NCBI GenBank assembly: GCA_963696525.1
Contig: CAVOKO010000011.1
Span: 310,001-374,000, forward strand
Reading direction: 5' to 3'
Source of the DNA: CAWBRT01 sp963696525
GTDB lineage: Bacteria > Acidobacteriota > Terriglobia > Terriglobales > Acidobacteriaceae
Length of the DNA: 64,000 nt
Made by a program: the position numbers and the translations under genes. Positions 26,653 to 36,240 of this stretch are shown here, piece by piece (positions within the stretch are counted from its first letter, which is position 1; every line of letters starts with the position of its first letter). The notes below the pieces were generated by a model. It did no database searches. It saw only the letters and a list, made by a program, of their open reading frames with translations, and was not told the origin of the DNA.

Positions 26653-26807
26653 GTGCTTCCTCTTACTCTATACAGTCAGACAGAAGTTCCGCCACGAACA
26701 GTACCGTCATTCGACGCCAAACGCCAGTACCCCTTCATCGAAACGAAGTAATTGTTGTGATGACTGTCGGCCATGTTGCCTGCATCGGTAATTATTCCTC
26801 ATGGGCT

Positions 26808-28064
26808 TTACAGCAGCATGAACATGATAACGACGACGGCGATAATCATGCCGGGGGCATTGCGTTTGGCCACTTCCAGCGGGCTGATCCCGGCGATGGA
26901 AGCGCAAATAATTGCCGACCCGGAGATAGGCGACATGGTCCGCCCAAGAGCCCCGCTAAGGGTGGCGACACTGCCCATGTTAACTACTGTCAGACCGAAC
27001 TGGGCGGCGTGGGGAGTCACCGCCTGATTGAAAGCGAGGGCCATGGCGTCGCCCGTACCAGAGATAACCGCAAGCAGGAAGGGGCCGAAGGTGGCTGCGA
27101 CCTTGACGAGAGCGGTGGAACTCACCAGCATAGTGATGAATGCCTTCACTAGGCCGATGGCTTCCATGCCGCCGACGAAAACTCCAGCGGCGATGATAAT
27201 GCCGAGAATGCTGCCATAGGCGTTGCCCATGCCGTCGAAGAAGGCTTTTGTCACCTGGGTGGGGCTTTTGCGGGTGGCGGCAATGCCGATGAGCACTCCG
27301 ATCAGCATGGCGTGAGGCACGCCCACTTTTTGCAGCACCGGGCTTATACCCGTTGCTCCCAGGACCAGAATCAGCACAGGCAATATCGGTATGACAGCGA
27401 AAAGGGGCTTGGGCTTAAAACGCTCCCCGCCGTCAGCGACGCCGGTGCCAGCTACATACCCTTTATTTTCTTTCAGTAAATAAGCCACAAGGGTTATGGA
27501 TGCGGCCCCGATCAAGACGGCGACAACATCGGCCTTGGAGTGCACCCTGATGACATCCATGACATTGACTCCAGCAATCTTGGCCACGAAAGGATTATGG
27601 GCCAAGCCGGGGCTTAGCATGCTGCCAAAGGTGCCGGCATAAACGGCGGCAGCGGCGGTTGCCGGGTGAACGCCAGCGGCCACAAGGATCGGGATGAAAA
27701 TCGTCCCTACAGCAGCCGAAACGCCGGCGGCGGTTGGCAGAGCGATATTGATGGCAAAGGTGCCCAGGGTTGCGCCGGGAATCAGCAGCGGCCTGATTTT
27801 GGTCAGGGCGTTGGCGACCAGATGAATTAGGTGCTTGTCGCATTCGGTGTACTTCATGACGAAAGCAAAGCCCATGACTGAGCAAATAGCTTCGATCAGG
27901 CCCGCTGTGGTCATACTTTTGGCGAAAGCGTTAAAAGCGGCCAGAGGATTGCCTCCCAGAGTGGCCATCACGACTCCGGAAGTGAATAAAACCATTCTCG
28001 TCTCGTACTGTTTGATCAGCAGGTAGATAGTGGCCAAAATGATGGCGATACCGAGGAGAATCAT
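26808..28064 (-). CDS. DcuC-type anaerobic dicarboxylate transporter
   Basis: A 418-residue polytopic permease with 10-12 hydrophobic segments, resembling the DcuC (C4-dicarboxylate antiporter/efflux) family and the wider ion-transporter superfamily. It has re-entrant-loop-like GTFGSMLSPGLAHNPFVAKIAG in the first half and SGALGRTMSPISGSAII in the second, an internal pseudo-repeat typical of the fold. It precedes the amidohydrolase on the same strand, so import of its substrate or export of a dicarboxylic product is likely. The specific substrate is unproven. Confidence 0.72.
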   Translation of the reverse strand: MILLGIAIILATIYLLIKQYETRMVLFTSGVVMATLGGNPLAAFNAFAKSMTTAGLIEAICSVMGFAFVMKYTECDKHLIHLVANALTKIRPLLIPGATLGTFAINIALPTAAGVSAAVGTIFIPILVAAGVHPATAAAAVYAGTFGSMLSPGLAHNPFVAKIAGVNVMDVIRVHSKADVVAVLIGAASITLVAYLLKENKGYVAGTGVADGGERFKPKPLFAVIPILPVLILVLGATGISPVLQKVGVPHAMLIGVLIGIAATRKSPTQVTKAFFDGMGNAYGSILGIIIAAGVFVGGMEAIGLVKAFITMLVSSTALVKVAATFGPFLLAVISGTGDAMALAFNQAVTPHAAQFGLTVVNMGSVATLSGALGRTMSPISGSAIICASIAGISPLEVAKRNAPGMIIAVVVIMFMLL

Positions 28065-28143
28065 GCGTAATCCTTCCGGTGCGTATTTTGAATGAACAAA
28101 CGGTAAAACTGTTCGGCGCGCGATAGCTAACAGCCATTGAGCA

Positions 28144-28289
28144 GGCTGCCGAAAAACTCCGCTTCGAGGGTGTTATCCAGAGCGTAGCGAAAGATCTGCT
28201 GTTTGCGCGCGTTGCAAGTAAAGCAGATTTTTGGCTCGCGCAAAACGGCGCGACCCAAGGATGACATGGCTAAGAGTTTTTCAGCAGCC
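28144..28289. repeat. 146-bp dispersed palindromic repeat, copy A
   Basis: Terminal inverted repeats GGCTGCCGAAAAACTC (28144-28159) and GAGTTTTTCAGCAGCC (28274-28289) match at 15 of 16 positions. Inside, AGATCTGCT and AGCAGATT form a further inverted pair. An inverted copy of the whole unit occurs at 48257-48402. The rest of 28065-28642 shows no gene. Confidence 0.75.
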
Positions 28290-28642
28290 TCTGAGGGAAA
28301 CGCCATCTTCCGTTGGCGTATCAAGCGATTCCCTGCCTAGCACGCTTTCATTTACTACTCTAGCCGGAATTTTCTTTAGACCTCGAAAAATGGCACCATT
28401 GTATGCGCATATCGCCCGTTCGCAACATTCTAATTCAATGCTATCGTCCTCATTTCTCCAGAGCTGTCAGCCACTGACCAATACCAAGCTACAGGGAAAG
28501 AGAATGCAGCAATCCTGAAGGATTTGCTCGGCAGAGGTAGTTTGCCAAACTGGGATCGCGTTCATCCAGAAGACCGGGTACGGCGACGAGGGATGATTTC
28601 AGGGAATGGGCGGCGGGACTGGCTGAGGCTACAATACAAACA

Positions 28643-28972
28643 ATGCAATTTTATTGTCCAAAATGCGGGTCGGAAGATGTTCTCGCTTACACAAACACTG
28701 ATTCTCTGACAGCGAGCCAAACCCAAATGTTCTGTGTTGACTGCCACACGATTGGCAGCAAAGAGCAATTTTGCAAGAAACCTTATTTTTGGAATTGGAG
28801 ATTTTGGAGAGTAAAGCCGATTCCTCTACTCCTCACCATCGGAATATCTTTATGCATTTCTGCGTCTGGAAAGGTTCGCGCCATCGTATTTATTGTCATT
28901 TACGCTCTCCTTTGTTCAATCACCCCACGACGGCGTAACGGCCAAAGAATCTTTCCACCATATATGTGGTAG
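28643..28972 (+). CDS. small zinc-ribbon membrane protein
   Basis: A 109-residue hypothetical protein. A zinc-ribbon pattern at the N-terminus (YCPKCGSEDV ... MFCVDCHT: two CxxC knuckles) is followed by an aromatic-basic linker and one or two hydrophobic segments (about residues 60-90, PLLLTIGISLCISA and AIVFIVIYALLC). The zinc knuckle plus membrane layout resembles the protein at 106-600 but the sequences are not clearly related. No ribosome-binding site stands out. Confidence 0.55.
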   Translation: MQFYCPKCGSEDVLAYTNTDSLTASQTQMFCVDCHTIGSKEQFCKKPYFWNWRFWRVKPIPLLLTIGISLCISASGKVRAIVFIVIYALLCSITPRRRNGQRIFPPYMW

Positions 28973-29011
28973 GCCCCGACAGTACCTAACAACGAATGCA
29001 ACCATCACCCG

Positions 29012-32000
29012 TTACACCTGCAGGACGTCGTCTGGTCGTGCAACCAGTTCATAGAGAACAGGGTTCACGAAAAAGCCCAGCAACAGGCGCGACATCAGGC
29101 CGGCGACAATCACAATCGCAAATGGCCGTTGAGTGTCTGAGCCGATGCCGTGTGACATGGCCGCCGGCAAGAGCCCGAGACATGCCACGAGAGCTGTCAT
29201 CATGATCGGCCGCAAGCGCAGCAGCGAGGCTTCGTGCGTGGCTTCGCGAATACCCTTGCCTTCCAACCGCAGCTTGTTGATGTATGACACCAGGATGACA
29301 GCGGTCTCAACCGATACACCCATCAGCGCCAGCAATCCGAGAACCGACGACACACTGAATGGAGTGTTCGTCAGTTTCAGGGCGATCAGCGCGCCCACTG
29401 GTTCGGTCATCACCACGCCCAAAGCAATCGTGAAGGGAAATTTAAAGTTTCCGTAGAGGGCAAACAGGATGAGAAAAATAACCAGCACTGCCAGCGGGCC
29501 AATCACGCTAAGTTGCTGCTTGGCGGCGAGGAACTGGCTATACTCGCCGCCCCAACTCAGCCAATAGCCCTCCGGCAGTTGCACGACGCGATTGACCGCC
29601 TTTTGTCCGTCGCGTACGGCGCGCTCCAGATCGCGCCCCTCGATGCTGTACTGGACGCCGATGTAGCGCGAATTGTCTTCGCGATAGATGAACGACGCGC
29701 CGTTACTTTCCTTGATGCTGGACAGTTCTTTCAGCGGAATCTGCAGACCGTCCGGCGTGCCCACGAGCAAATTGCCGATCTGTTGCGGACTGCTGCGAAA
29801 TTGCGGCTGCATGCGAACCACAAGGTCAAACAGCTTCTCTCCCTGGATGACCTGGGTTGCGGCTTGACCACCGACCGCGGCCTGGATCACTGCCTCGACA
29901 TCGGAAACATTGATGCCATACCGCGCAATCTTCTCGCGGTCCACATCGATCAGCAGGCTCGGCTGCCCAAGTTCCCGCACGACCGTCAGCTCGGTGAAAC
30001 CGGGAACACTTTGCAGGACATTCTTGATCTGCAGTGCTTTGTCTTCGAGAACATTCAGGTCCGTGCCGTAAACTTTAACGGCCAGAGAGCTCTTCAGCCC
30101 GGTGAGCGCCTCGTCCACCGCATCCTCGGCCGGCTGCGTATAGTTAAAGATGATGCCGGGAAATGCCGTCAGTCGCTGGTCGATGGATTTGATCAGCTCT
30201 TCTTTGTTGCGAATTTCACCTTGCTTCCAGGCGCTTGTCGTTGTAAGGCTTGAGTCCGACATAGAACTCGCAGTTGAAGAAGCCCGTCGGATCAGTCCCA
30301 TCGTCGGGCCGTCCCAACTCAGAGCCAACCACGGTCACCTGCGGATAGGACATCAGGATGTCGCGGATCTGCGGAGCAATCTTCGAAGCTTCTTCGAACG
30401 AAATGGTATACGGCATGGTCGCGCGCACCCACAGTGCGCCTTCGTCCAGATGCGGCATGAATTCGCCGCCGATGAAGGGCACGAGCAGCAACGTGAGCCC
30501 GAAGATCACGGTCGCTCCGAACAGCGTCCAACCAGCGATGGTTCAGGCACCAGTCCAGTTTGCCGGCGTAGAAACGCTTCGATCGCCTCATAGGGCCGGT
30601 TCGGCTTTTCGCGTACCCCGCGCCTTAAACCAGTAGGAAGCCAGAACCGGAACGAGCGTCAACGTCAGCACCAGCCCGCCCAGCAGCGCGAACGACATCG
30701 TGTCGGCCATCGGATGAAAGAGTTTGCCCGAAGGTCCGCTTAATGCGTAGATAGGCAGGTATCCGGCGATAATCACGGCGACGGAATAGAAAATTGGCCG
30801 GTCAACGTCACGAGCGGCAGCCAGAATAACTTCGTTCAGCTTGTATTCCGTCCCCTCGCGTTGGGCAAGTTCGCGGTAAATGTTCTCCATCATGACGACG
30901 GTGCCGTCGATGATGATCCCGAAATCGATGGCTCCAATCGAGAGCAGGTTCGCGGACACATCATGCGCATGTAGAAAGATGAACGCGAAGAGCAGAGACA
31001 GCGGGATGGTGAGTGACACGATTACCGCCGCCCGGAAACTGACTAGAAAGAAGATCAGCACGATGAAGACCAGGATCATCCCGCGCAGAAGGTTGTCTTC
31101 AACGGTGTGCGTGGTCAGTCGCACGAGATCGCTGCGATCGTAAAACGGACGAATCTTCACGTCCTTGGGCAGGATCTGGCGGTTGAGTTGGTCGGTTTTC
31201 TTCTGTACGCCGCGCAGTACGGTCTGGGTCTGCTCGCCGCGCCGCATGAGAATGACGCCTTCGACGGCGTCATCATTCTTCTGGAAGCCGAATTGGCCCA
31301 GCCGCGGCGCGTGCCCGATCTCTACCTGGCCAATGTCACGAATGCGGATCGGCGTTCCTTTGTTGGCTCCGACAACAACGTTCTCGATGTCCTTCGTGTC
31401 GCGCACCAGCCCGATGCCGCGCACGTAATAGAACTGGCCGCCTTGCGAATAGAATCCGCCACCGGCATTAGCATTGTTATTGGTCAGTGCCTGCATGACT
31501 TGCGGCACGGTCAGGTGATACCCGTATAGCCGCGCAGGATCGAGCAGAACCTGATACTGCATGACCGTGCCACCGAAGCCAGAGTCATCGGCCACGCCAT
31601 TCACGGACTTGTAGGCGCGCTCGATCACCCAGTCTTCAATCGTTTTCAGTTCCTGCGGGCTGCGGTCGGGGCTTTCCAGCACGTAGCGGTACACCAGTCC
31701 GCTCGGACTGAATAGCGGCGCCAGTGTCGGCGTCACGCCGGTGGGAAGCTGCGCTTCTGAAAGGCGCTGAAATACGTTCTGACGTGCGAAGTAGTTGTCC
31801 GTATCGTCGGTAAAGCTGAGGAGGATATCGGAAAGTCCGTAGAGCGTAATGGAACGCATCACCACCAGTTGCGGCACGCCGTTCATCTCCACCTCAAGCG
31901 GTAGAGTGACCAACCGCTCTATCTCCTCGGCGGCATGACCGGGCCATTGGGTGATGATCTCCACCATCGGCGGAGAGAGGTCGGGATACGCATCCACCGG

Positions 32001-32153
32001 CATTCGCTGGAAAGACAACACGCCCCAGATGCTCATGAAAAGCACCAGCATCAGCACAAGGAATCGCTGCCGCAGCGCCATTTGCACGATGCGGTGGATC
32101 ATCCCGCTCTGGCCGTTGCGTTCGTTGCCTCGGGTTTGGTCTTCTGTTGTCAT
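29012..32153 (-). pseudogene. CzcA/CusA-type RND efflux pump, broken by frameshifts
   Basis: A full heavy-metal RND transporter (about 1040 residues) can be traced from ATG 32153 or 32102 (MIHRIVQMALRQRF) to TAA/TAG-type end near 29012. Family landmarks: MPVDAYPDLSPP, the charged helix segment containing AIDFGIIIDGTVVMMEN (TM4 proton relay), GGEFMPHLDEGALWVR and the C-terminal LRPIMMTALVACLGLLPAA. Four frame changes occur, near 30600, 30564, 30530 and 30233. Each is equivalent to one extra base, with conserved residues resuming directly after each (for example EAIEAFLRR, KLDWCLNHRW, TLFGATVIFG, AWKQGEIRNKEE). As written the pump is truncated. Recent decay or sequence error are both possible. 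Confidence 0.8.
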
Positions 32154-33308
32154 CGTTGTAGCTGAATTCGCAAATTGCAGGAACAAGCTGCCGTCGCCCA
32201 CGACACGCTCTCCGGGTGCGACGCCGCTGAGTGAGTTGCGTATTCCCTCCGGCGCTCTCCCCAGCGTCACTGCCCGGCGGGCGAACTCGTTGTTCTGGTT
32301 GACGACGTACACGAACGGCTGATTCTCCGCGTCGCGCAACACTGCGGCGTTCGGCACGGTGAGTGCATTCTGAATGGTCCCGGCCTGCACTGTGGCAACC
32401 ACGTACATATCCTTTTTCAACTTGCCTTGAGGATTCTTTACGTCGATGCGCGCTTGCAGAGTCCGGGTATTGGGATCAAGTGCCGCCGCTATGTAGGAAA
32501 TCTTGCCGTGAAGCTCAGTGCCGGGATAGGAGTCCGTGGTAATCGACACCGGATCACCAAGGTGAACGTAAGGCAAGTCTTTCTGATAAACATTGGCCAG
32601 CACCCACACGGAACTCATATTGGAGATCGTGAAGACCTGTGTGGCTCCGGCCTGGATCACCTGCCCTGGCGCTGCCAGTCGTTCCACCGCTTCGCCGGCG
32701 ATAGGAGCTAGCACTGGAATTTCCGAAGCCGCCGGTTTGCCGACAACTGCCTCAGGTTTTGAGATTCCCAGAATCTTCAAAGACTGCTCGGCCGCGCCGA
32801 GATCCGCGGATGCCTGGGTGCGCGTCGATTCGGCTGCCTCCAGGTCGCGCTCGGCAATGGCGTGGTGTTCATAGAGGTCTTTCGAACGCAGATAACTTTT
32901 GTCCGCCAGCTGAAAGGCATCGCGCGCTTTCAGGTAGTTCGCGAGCAACTGCGAATAGTCTGGACTGGCGACATACAGCAAAGGCTCGCCACGACGGACC
33001 TGCTGGCCCGGTGTGACGACGATCCGGCTGACCGGGCCGCCGATCTGCGTAATCACGGGCGTGGTGTTGAACGCGTTAAAGGCGACCGCGCCCGTCAGGC
33101 GCAGACTGCGGGGAATCGATGTGGGCGCGACCGTCACGATCTGGAGGTGGGCCATCTGTTCTGGCGGAACGGTGAACGTTTGCGTCTTGTTGCTCGCTGG
33201 GCCGGAGTTCTGCGCTGGTGTGCTGCAGCCGAGCGCGGCCGATAACAGGACGGAAACGGCTACAAGCAAGCTACACCGCATGATGATGGCTCTTGGTTGG
33301 CTGATCAT
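30588..33308 (-). CDS. membrane fusion protein (CzcB type) in frame with RND N-terminus
   Basis: The open frame is 906 codons. Residues 1-385 are an RND periplasmic adaptor: a lipoprotein-like signal (LLSAALGC), barrel-sandwich halves (PVSRIVVTPGQQVRRGEPLLYV; PVLAPIAGEAVERLAAPGQVI), a coiled-coil hairpin and a beta-barrel/membrane-proximal domain ending GERVVGDGSLFLQFANS. The frame then runs without a stop into the RND pump (MTTEDQ..., MIHRIVQ...). In the next frame a TGA overlaps the pump ATG as ATGA at about 32150-32153, so the adaptor and pump were probably separate coupled genes, fused here by a small indel. The start ATG overlaps the outer-membrane-factor stop as ATGA, and GAGGAC lies ahead of it. 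Confidence 0.8.
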   Translation of the reverse strand: MISQPRAIIMRCSLLVAVSVLLSAALGCSTPAQNSGPASNKTQTFTVPPEQMAHLQIVTVAPTSIPRSLRLTGAVAFNAFNTTPVITQIGGPVSRIVVTPGQQVRRGEPLLYVASPDYSQLLANYLKARDAFQLADKSYLRSKDLYEHHAIAERDLEAAESTRTQASADLGAAEQSLKILGISKPEAVVGKPAASEIPVLAPIAGEAVERLAAPGQVIQAGATQVFTISNMSSVWVLANVYQKDLPYVHLGDPVSITTDSYPGTELHGKISYIAAALDPNTRTLQARIDVKNPQGKLKKDMYVVATVQAGTIQNALTVPNAAVLRDAENQPFVYVVNQNNEFARRAVTLGRAPEGIRNSLSGVAPGERVVGDGSLFLQFANSATTMTTEDQTRGNERNGQSGMIHRIVQMALRQRFLVLMLVLFMSIWGVLSFQRMPVDAYPDLSPPMVEIITQWPGHAAEEIERLVTLPLEVEMNGVPQLVVMRSITLYGLSDILLSFTDDTDNYFARQNVFQRLSEAQLPTGVTPTLAPLFSPSGLVYRYVLESPDRSPQELKTIEDWVIERAYKSVNGVADDSGFGGTVMQYQVLLDPARLYGYHLTVPQVMQALTNNNANAGGGFYSQGGQFYYVRGIGLVRDTKDIENVVVGANKGTPIRIRDIGQVEIGHAPRLGQFGFQKNDDAVEGVILMRRGEQTQTVLRGVQKKTDQLNRQILPKDVKIRPFYDRSDLVRLTTHTVEDNLLRGMILVFIVLIFFLVSFRAAVIVSLTIPLSLLFAFIFLHAHDVSANLLSIGAIDFGIIIDGTVVMMENIYRELAQREGTEYKLNEVILAAARDVDRPIFYSVAVIIAGYLPIYALSGPSGKLFHPMADTMSFALLGGLVLTLTLVPVLASYWFKARGTRKAEPAL

Positions 33309-34582
33309 GGCAAAGTCCTCGTCCCTACCACTTCTTTCAACTGTTCAATCGATAGCAGATAGGTGGCCAAGGCTTGACGATAGGAGAGTTGGGTGGAGCG
33401 ATAGCTGCGCTCGGCATCGAGAAAATCGAGCAGACTCGCGGCGCCGCGTTTGTAAGCATACTCACTAATGTCGCGTGAGTCCTGCGCTTGCTTCAGATAT
33501 CCCGAGAGGTAGAGCTGGACGATCTTTTGGTTGGTCGAGAACGCTTCGTAGTTGTTGCGAACGTCGGTCAGTACGGCGTCGGAGGCAGCCCGGGCGTTCT
33601 CTTGCGATTGCGTGAGGGCAAAACGAGTGCGCGCGATCTCGCCTTGATTGCGATCGAAAACCGGTATTGGGATGGAAAAGCTTGTGCTGAGAGAGCTCAG
33701 GTCAGAGACGTGGCTGTACGAGAGTGTCGTGGTCAAATCGACCTTTGCGTTAGCCTTGGCGAGCGCGATTTGACTTTGCGCTGCCCGAGTGCTCTGCTGC
33801 GCGGCTAGCAGGTCTGGCCGCAGATTCAAGGCGCGCAATCGCAGATCATCCAGATTGACGGACAGCGGCTGATAAGACAGGTCTCCTTCGACTTCAAAGT
33901 TCGCCGGAACGGCGTCATAACCAAGCAATTGTCTTAGGCTGGCGAGGGCCTGCACCTTGGCGACCTCTGCGCCGGCAACGTCGGTCTGGAATTGCAGCAG
34001 CTGCAGCTTGATCTTCAGCAGGTCGCCTTCGCTGATGTCGCCCGCTTTGTACCGATCCTCACTGATCCTGACCGTCTGCTCGAAGCTGTCCAGGGCCTTG
34101 CGCGCGAAGTCGAGAACCGACTGCGCAAGTTGAGCGCCGACGAATTGCTGTGCAACGTTGAATATTAAGACTCGTTCGGTATCGCTCACCTGGTACCGAG
34201 TTACTCCCGTGGCATCGCGGGCCGCATCGATACGGCGATGCCTTTTTCCACCCCGCTCGAGCAGGTAACTCACTCCCATATCAAATTGCTGGGTATTGGA
34301 CACGTTATCGAGAGTGAAATTCTGGGGGCTAAACACCGGGAGGAAGAGTGCGTCCCAGAGAAGCGTCGGGTTGGGGCGCAGGGATGCGGTAATTTCCTGC
34401 GCCTGGTTCTGTTGGATCTGGGTACGCGCAGCTTTCAGTGTATGACTATGGGTCAGCGCCAAGTCGATAGCTTGTTCGAGGCTGATGCGCACGGGCGTCT
34501 GGGCGTTTGCGAGACCTGTAAGCAACAATAAAACAAACGCGAAGGCATACTTCTTGACGAATTTTGAGCGAAACTTTTCCAT
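33305..34582 (-). CDS. outer-membrane efflux protein (CzcC/TolC family)
   Basis: About 425 residues with a signal peptide (KYAFAFVLLLLTGLANA) and two OEP repeats of long alpha-hairpins: ISLEQAIDLALTHSHTLKAAR and DDLRLRALNLRPDLLAAQQSTRAAQ. The C-terminal YAYKRGAASLLDFLDAERSYRSTQLSYRQAL is the family signature. It should form the trimeric outer-membrane duct of the tripartite metal exporter with the adaptor and RND genes downstream. The start is ATG 34582 or GTG 34612. The stop overlaps the adaptor start (ATGA), giving translational coupling. Confidence 0.88.
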   Translation of the reverse strand: MEKFRSKFVKKYAFAFVLLLLTGLANAQTPVRISLEQAIDLALTHSHTLKAARTQIQQNQAQEITASLRPNPTLLWDALFLPVFSPQNFTLDNVSNTQQFDMGVSYLLERGGKRHRRIDAARDATGVTRYQVSDTERVLIFNVAQQFVGAQLAQSVLDFARKALDSFEQTVRISEDRYKAGDISEGDLLKIKLQLLQFQTDVAGAEVAKVQALASLRQLLGYDAVPANFEVEGDLSYQPLSVNLDDLRLRALNLRPDLLAAQQSTRAAQSQIALAKANAKVDLTTTLSYSHVSDLSSLSTSFSIPIPVFDRNQGEIARTRFALTQSQENARAASDAVLTDVRNNYEAFSTNQKIVQLYLSGYLKQAQDSRDISEYAYKRGAASLLDFLDAERSYRSTQLSYRQALATYLLSIEQLKEVVGTRTLP

Positions 34583-34695
34583 ACGAGCACCAGCAGAAAA
34601 TCTCCCTTCCACCTCAATACTGGATACGACGTTGCCGTGGCAAGCTGGAACCGTACCAGTATTCGAGACCCAGAGATCGAGGAACCCGGAAGCGC

Positions 34696-35004
34696 CTATC
34701 GGAAGATCGGTGGTGGACGAATGTATAACGCGAAGGCCTGCGAAGCAGAACGCTTGATCACACGTCCTGGGAACGATGGTTCGGACGGGCCTTCAACGGA
34801 GGGAATGGATACGAGCGGCACAGCCAGCGAAGGGGAATGAGAACTTGCGCAGATCACGCAGAATGTTTGCGTGGATCGCACGTTGTCTGCCTGGGATACT
34901 GTGCTGTGCTGGGGAGGGAATTCTTCCCCTAGTCCGCACGCGTGCGCGGCTTGGGCGGAGTTCATGAGTAAAAGAAGCACGGTGCAGATCCAACTCAATC
35001 GCAT
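34696..35004 (-). CDS. small exported Cys-containing protein upstream of czc genes
   Basis: A 102-residue protein with a signal peptide (residues 1-19, MRLSWICTVLLLLMNSAQA). The mature part has C23 and a CVIC pair (C49, C52) with nearby histidines (H21, H33, H55), resembling DUF2946-type proteins encoded beside metal-efflux operons. The C-terminus is Ser/Pro-rich and basic. It lies 114 bp ahead of the outer-membrane-factor gene on the same strand, so it is probably the first gene of the efflux operon. A periplasmic metal-binding role is plausible but unproven. Confidence 0.6.
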   Translation of the reverse strand: MRLSWICTVLLLLMNSAQAAHACGLGEEFPPQHSTVSQADNVRSTQTFCVICASSHSPSLAVPLVSIPSVEGPSEPSFPGRVIKRSASQAFALYIRPPPIFR

Positions 35005-35280
35005 CCGAGTCCGTGTTTGCGTGCAGTGCTCCACCCTTAACAGGGATATCCTCTCTCAACTCTCAATCGGTTGAAATTGTACTGCTCGTGAGCGGTTTTG
35101 CAAGGCGAAACCTGTATCTTCGCCATTGCCTTTCGTGGTCTAAGGTGTCATCTGCTGACCGGCATGGAAAATGCGAAGGCTAGAAAGTCCAGAAAATCCT
35201 TGCACTGAAAAGGGAACACGCTTAGACTTTTCACCGGAGCAAGTAAGCGTAAGTGAATTGTGTAAGTTGTTGATTTTACA

Positions 35281-35370
35281 TGGCGGAGAGAGTGGGATTC
35301 GAACCCACGTTAGAGTTACCCCTAAACACGCTTTCCAAGCGTGCGCCTTCAGCCACTCGGCCATCTCTCC
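35281..35370 (-). tRNA. tRNA-Ser (anticodon GGA)
   Basis: Read on the minus strand, the 90-nt gene has acceptor stem GGAGAGA pairing with TCTCTCC, discriminator G and an encoded CCA. The D arm contains GCCGAGTGGCTGAAGGC, the anticodon stem-loop CGCTTGGAAAGCG has anticodon GGA, and the T arm contains GGTTCGAATCC. The long variable arm (GTTTAGGGGTAACTCTAAC region) is diagnostic of serine tRNA. It reads UCC/UCU codons. Confidence 0.97.
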
Positions 35371-35613
35371 GCAGAGCAACGCGCGAAGCCGCGCAACCGC
35401 ACTTCAAATTCATTCTAGCAGAGGCACCATCGCGACGTTGCCAGTTCCGGCCCGAGAAACCACCGCTGGTTCGCGGCGCGAGGCGAAGGCCCGGGCATTT
35501 TCATCCCCAAAGCGACACGGATACATCGCCTTAGGAACCGCTCTCAGACGAGAACTCGTCTCCATCGCGCACGCTCCGTCACGGCGATTGCGATGGCAGA
35601 ACAAAGTTCGCCG

Positions 35614-36093
35614 TCACTTTTCGTCTTTTTTCAACTGCTCGGTCAGGTAATTCTTGATGCCCATCTCGGTTATGACGTGCAGTTGCGCTTCCAGCCAGTC
35701 GATATGGTGTTCTTCATCGCTCAGGAGTTCCTCGAGCAGCATTTTGGAGCCATTGTCTCCGCTCTCGACGCAGGTCTTAACGCCGGCATTCAGCCGCTTC
35801 ACGGCGTCATATTCCAGTTCCACGTCGTTGCGGAACTGCTGTTCAACGGTGGCGCCGATATTGATCTTGAAATAATCGCTCATATTCGGCGTTCCATCCA
35901 GGAAGAGAAGCCGTTCCATGAGCTTTTCGGCGTGGACCATCTCTTCGATGGACTCTTTCTTGATCTGCTTGGCCAGGCGCTCATAGCCCCAGTTTTCGCA
36001 CATTTCAGCATGCAGGAAGTATTGATTAATGGCAGTGAGTTCCGCCTTCAGGCATTGATTCAGCACATCGATAACTTTTGCATTGCCTTTCAC
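35614..36093 (-). CDS. bfr: bacterioferritin
   Basis: A 159-residue bacterioferritin. All ferroxidase ligands fall at the E. coli positions: E18, E51, H54, E94, E127, H130. The haem-bridging methionine M52 is present (ESIEEMVHAE), so a haem-containing 24-mer is expected. It stores iron as ferric mineral and limits iron-driven oxidative damage. The N-terminus MKGNAKVIDVLN is canonical, fixing the start. Monocistronic; no associated ferredoxin (Bfd) is adjacent. Confidence 0.95.
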   Translation of the reverse strand: MKGNAKVIDVLNQCLKAELTAINQYFLHAEMCENWGYERLAKQIKKESIEEMVHAEKLMERLLFLDGTPNMSDYFKINIGATVEQQFRNDVELEYDAVKRLNAGVKTCVESGDNGSKMLLEELLSDEEHHIDWLEAQLHVITEMGIKNYLTEQLKKDEK

Positions 36094-36240
36094 GTTTGCG
36101 ACCCTCCAAAGCTACGCTCGATTGTATCCGCGGAGTCGAATCCGCCGACTCTGCATTGTAAACCCTGCCGGGCCGCCGGGGACAAACGCGGGTAAGAACC
36201 TGATGGTTTTGGCTTGGACCGGTTTTGCCGGCGAAACGGG

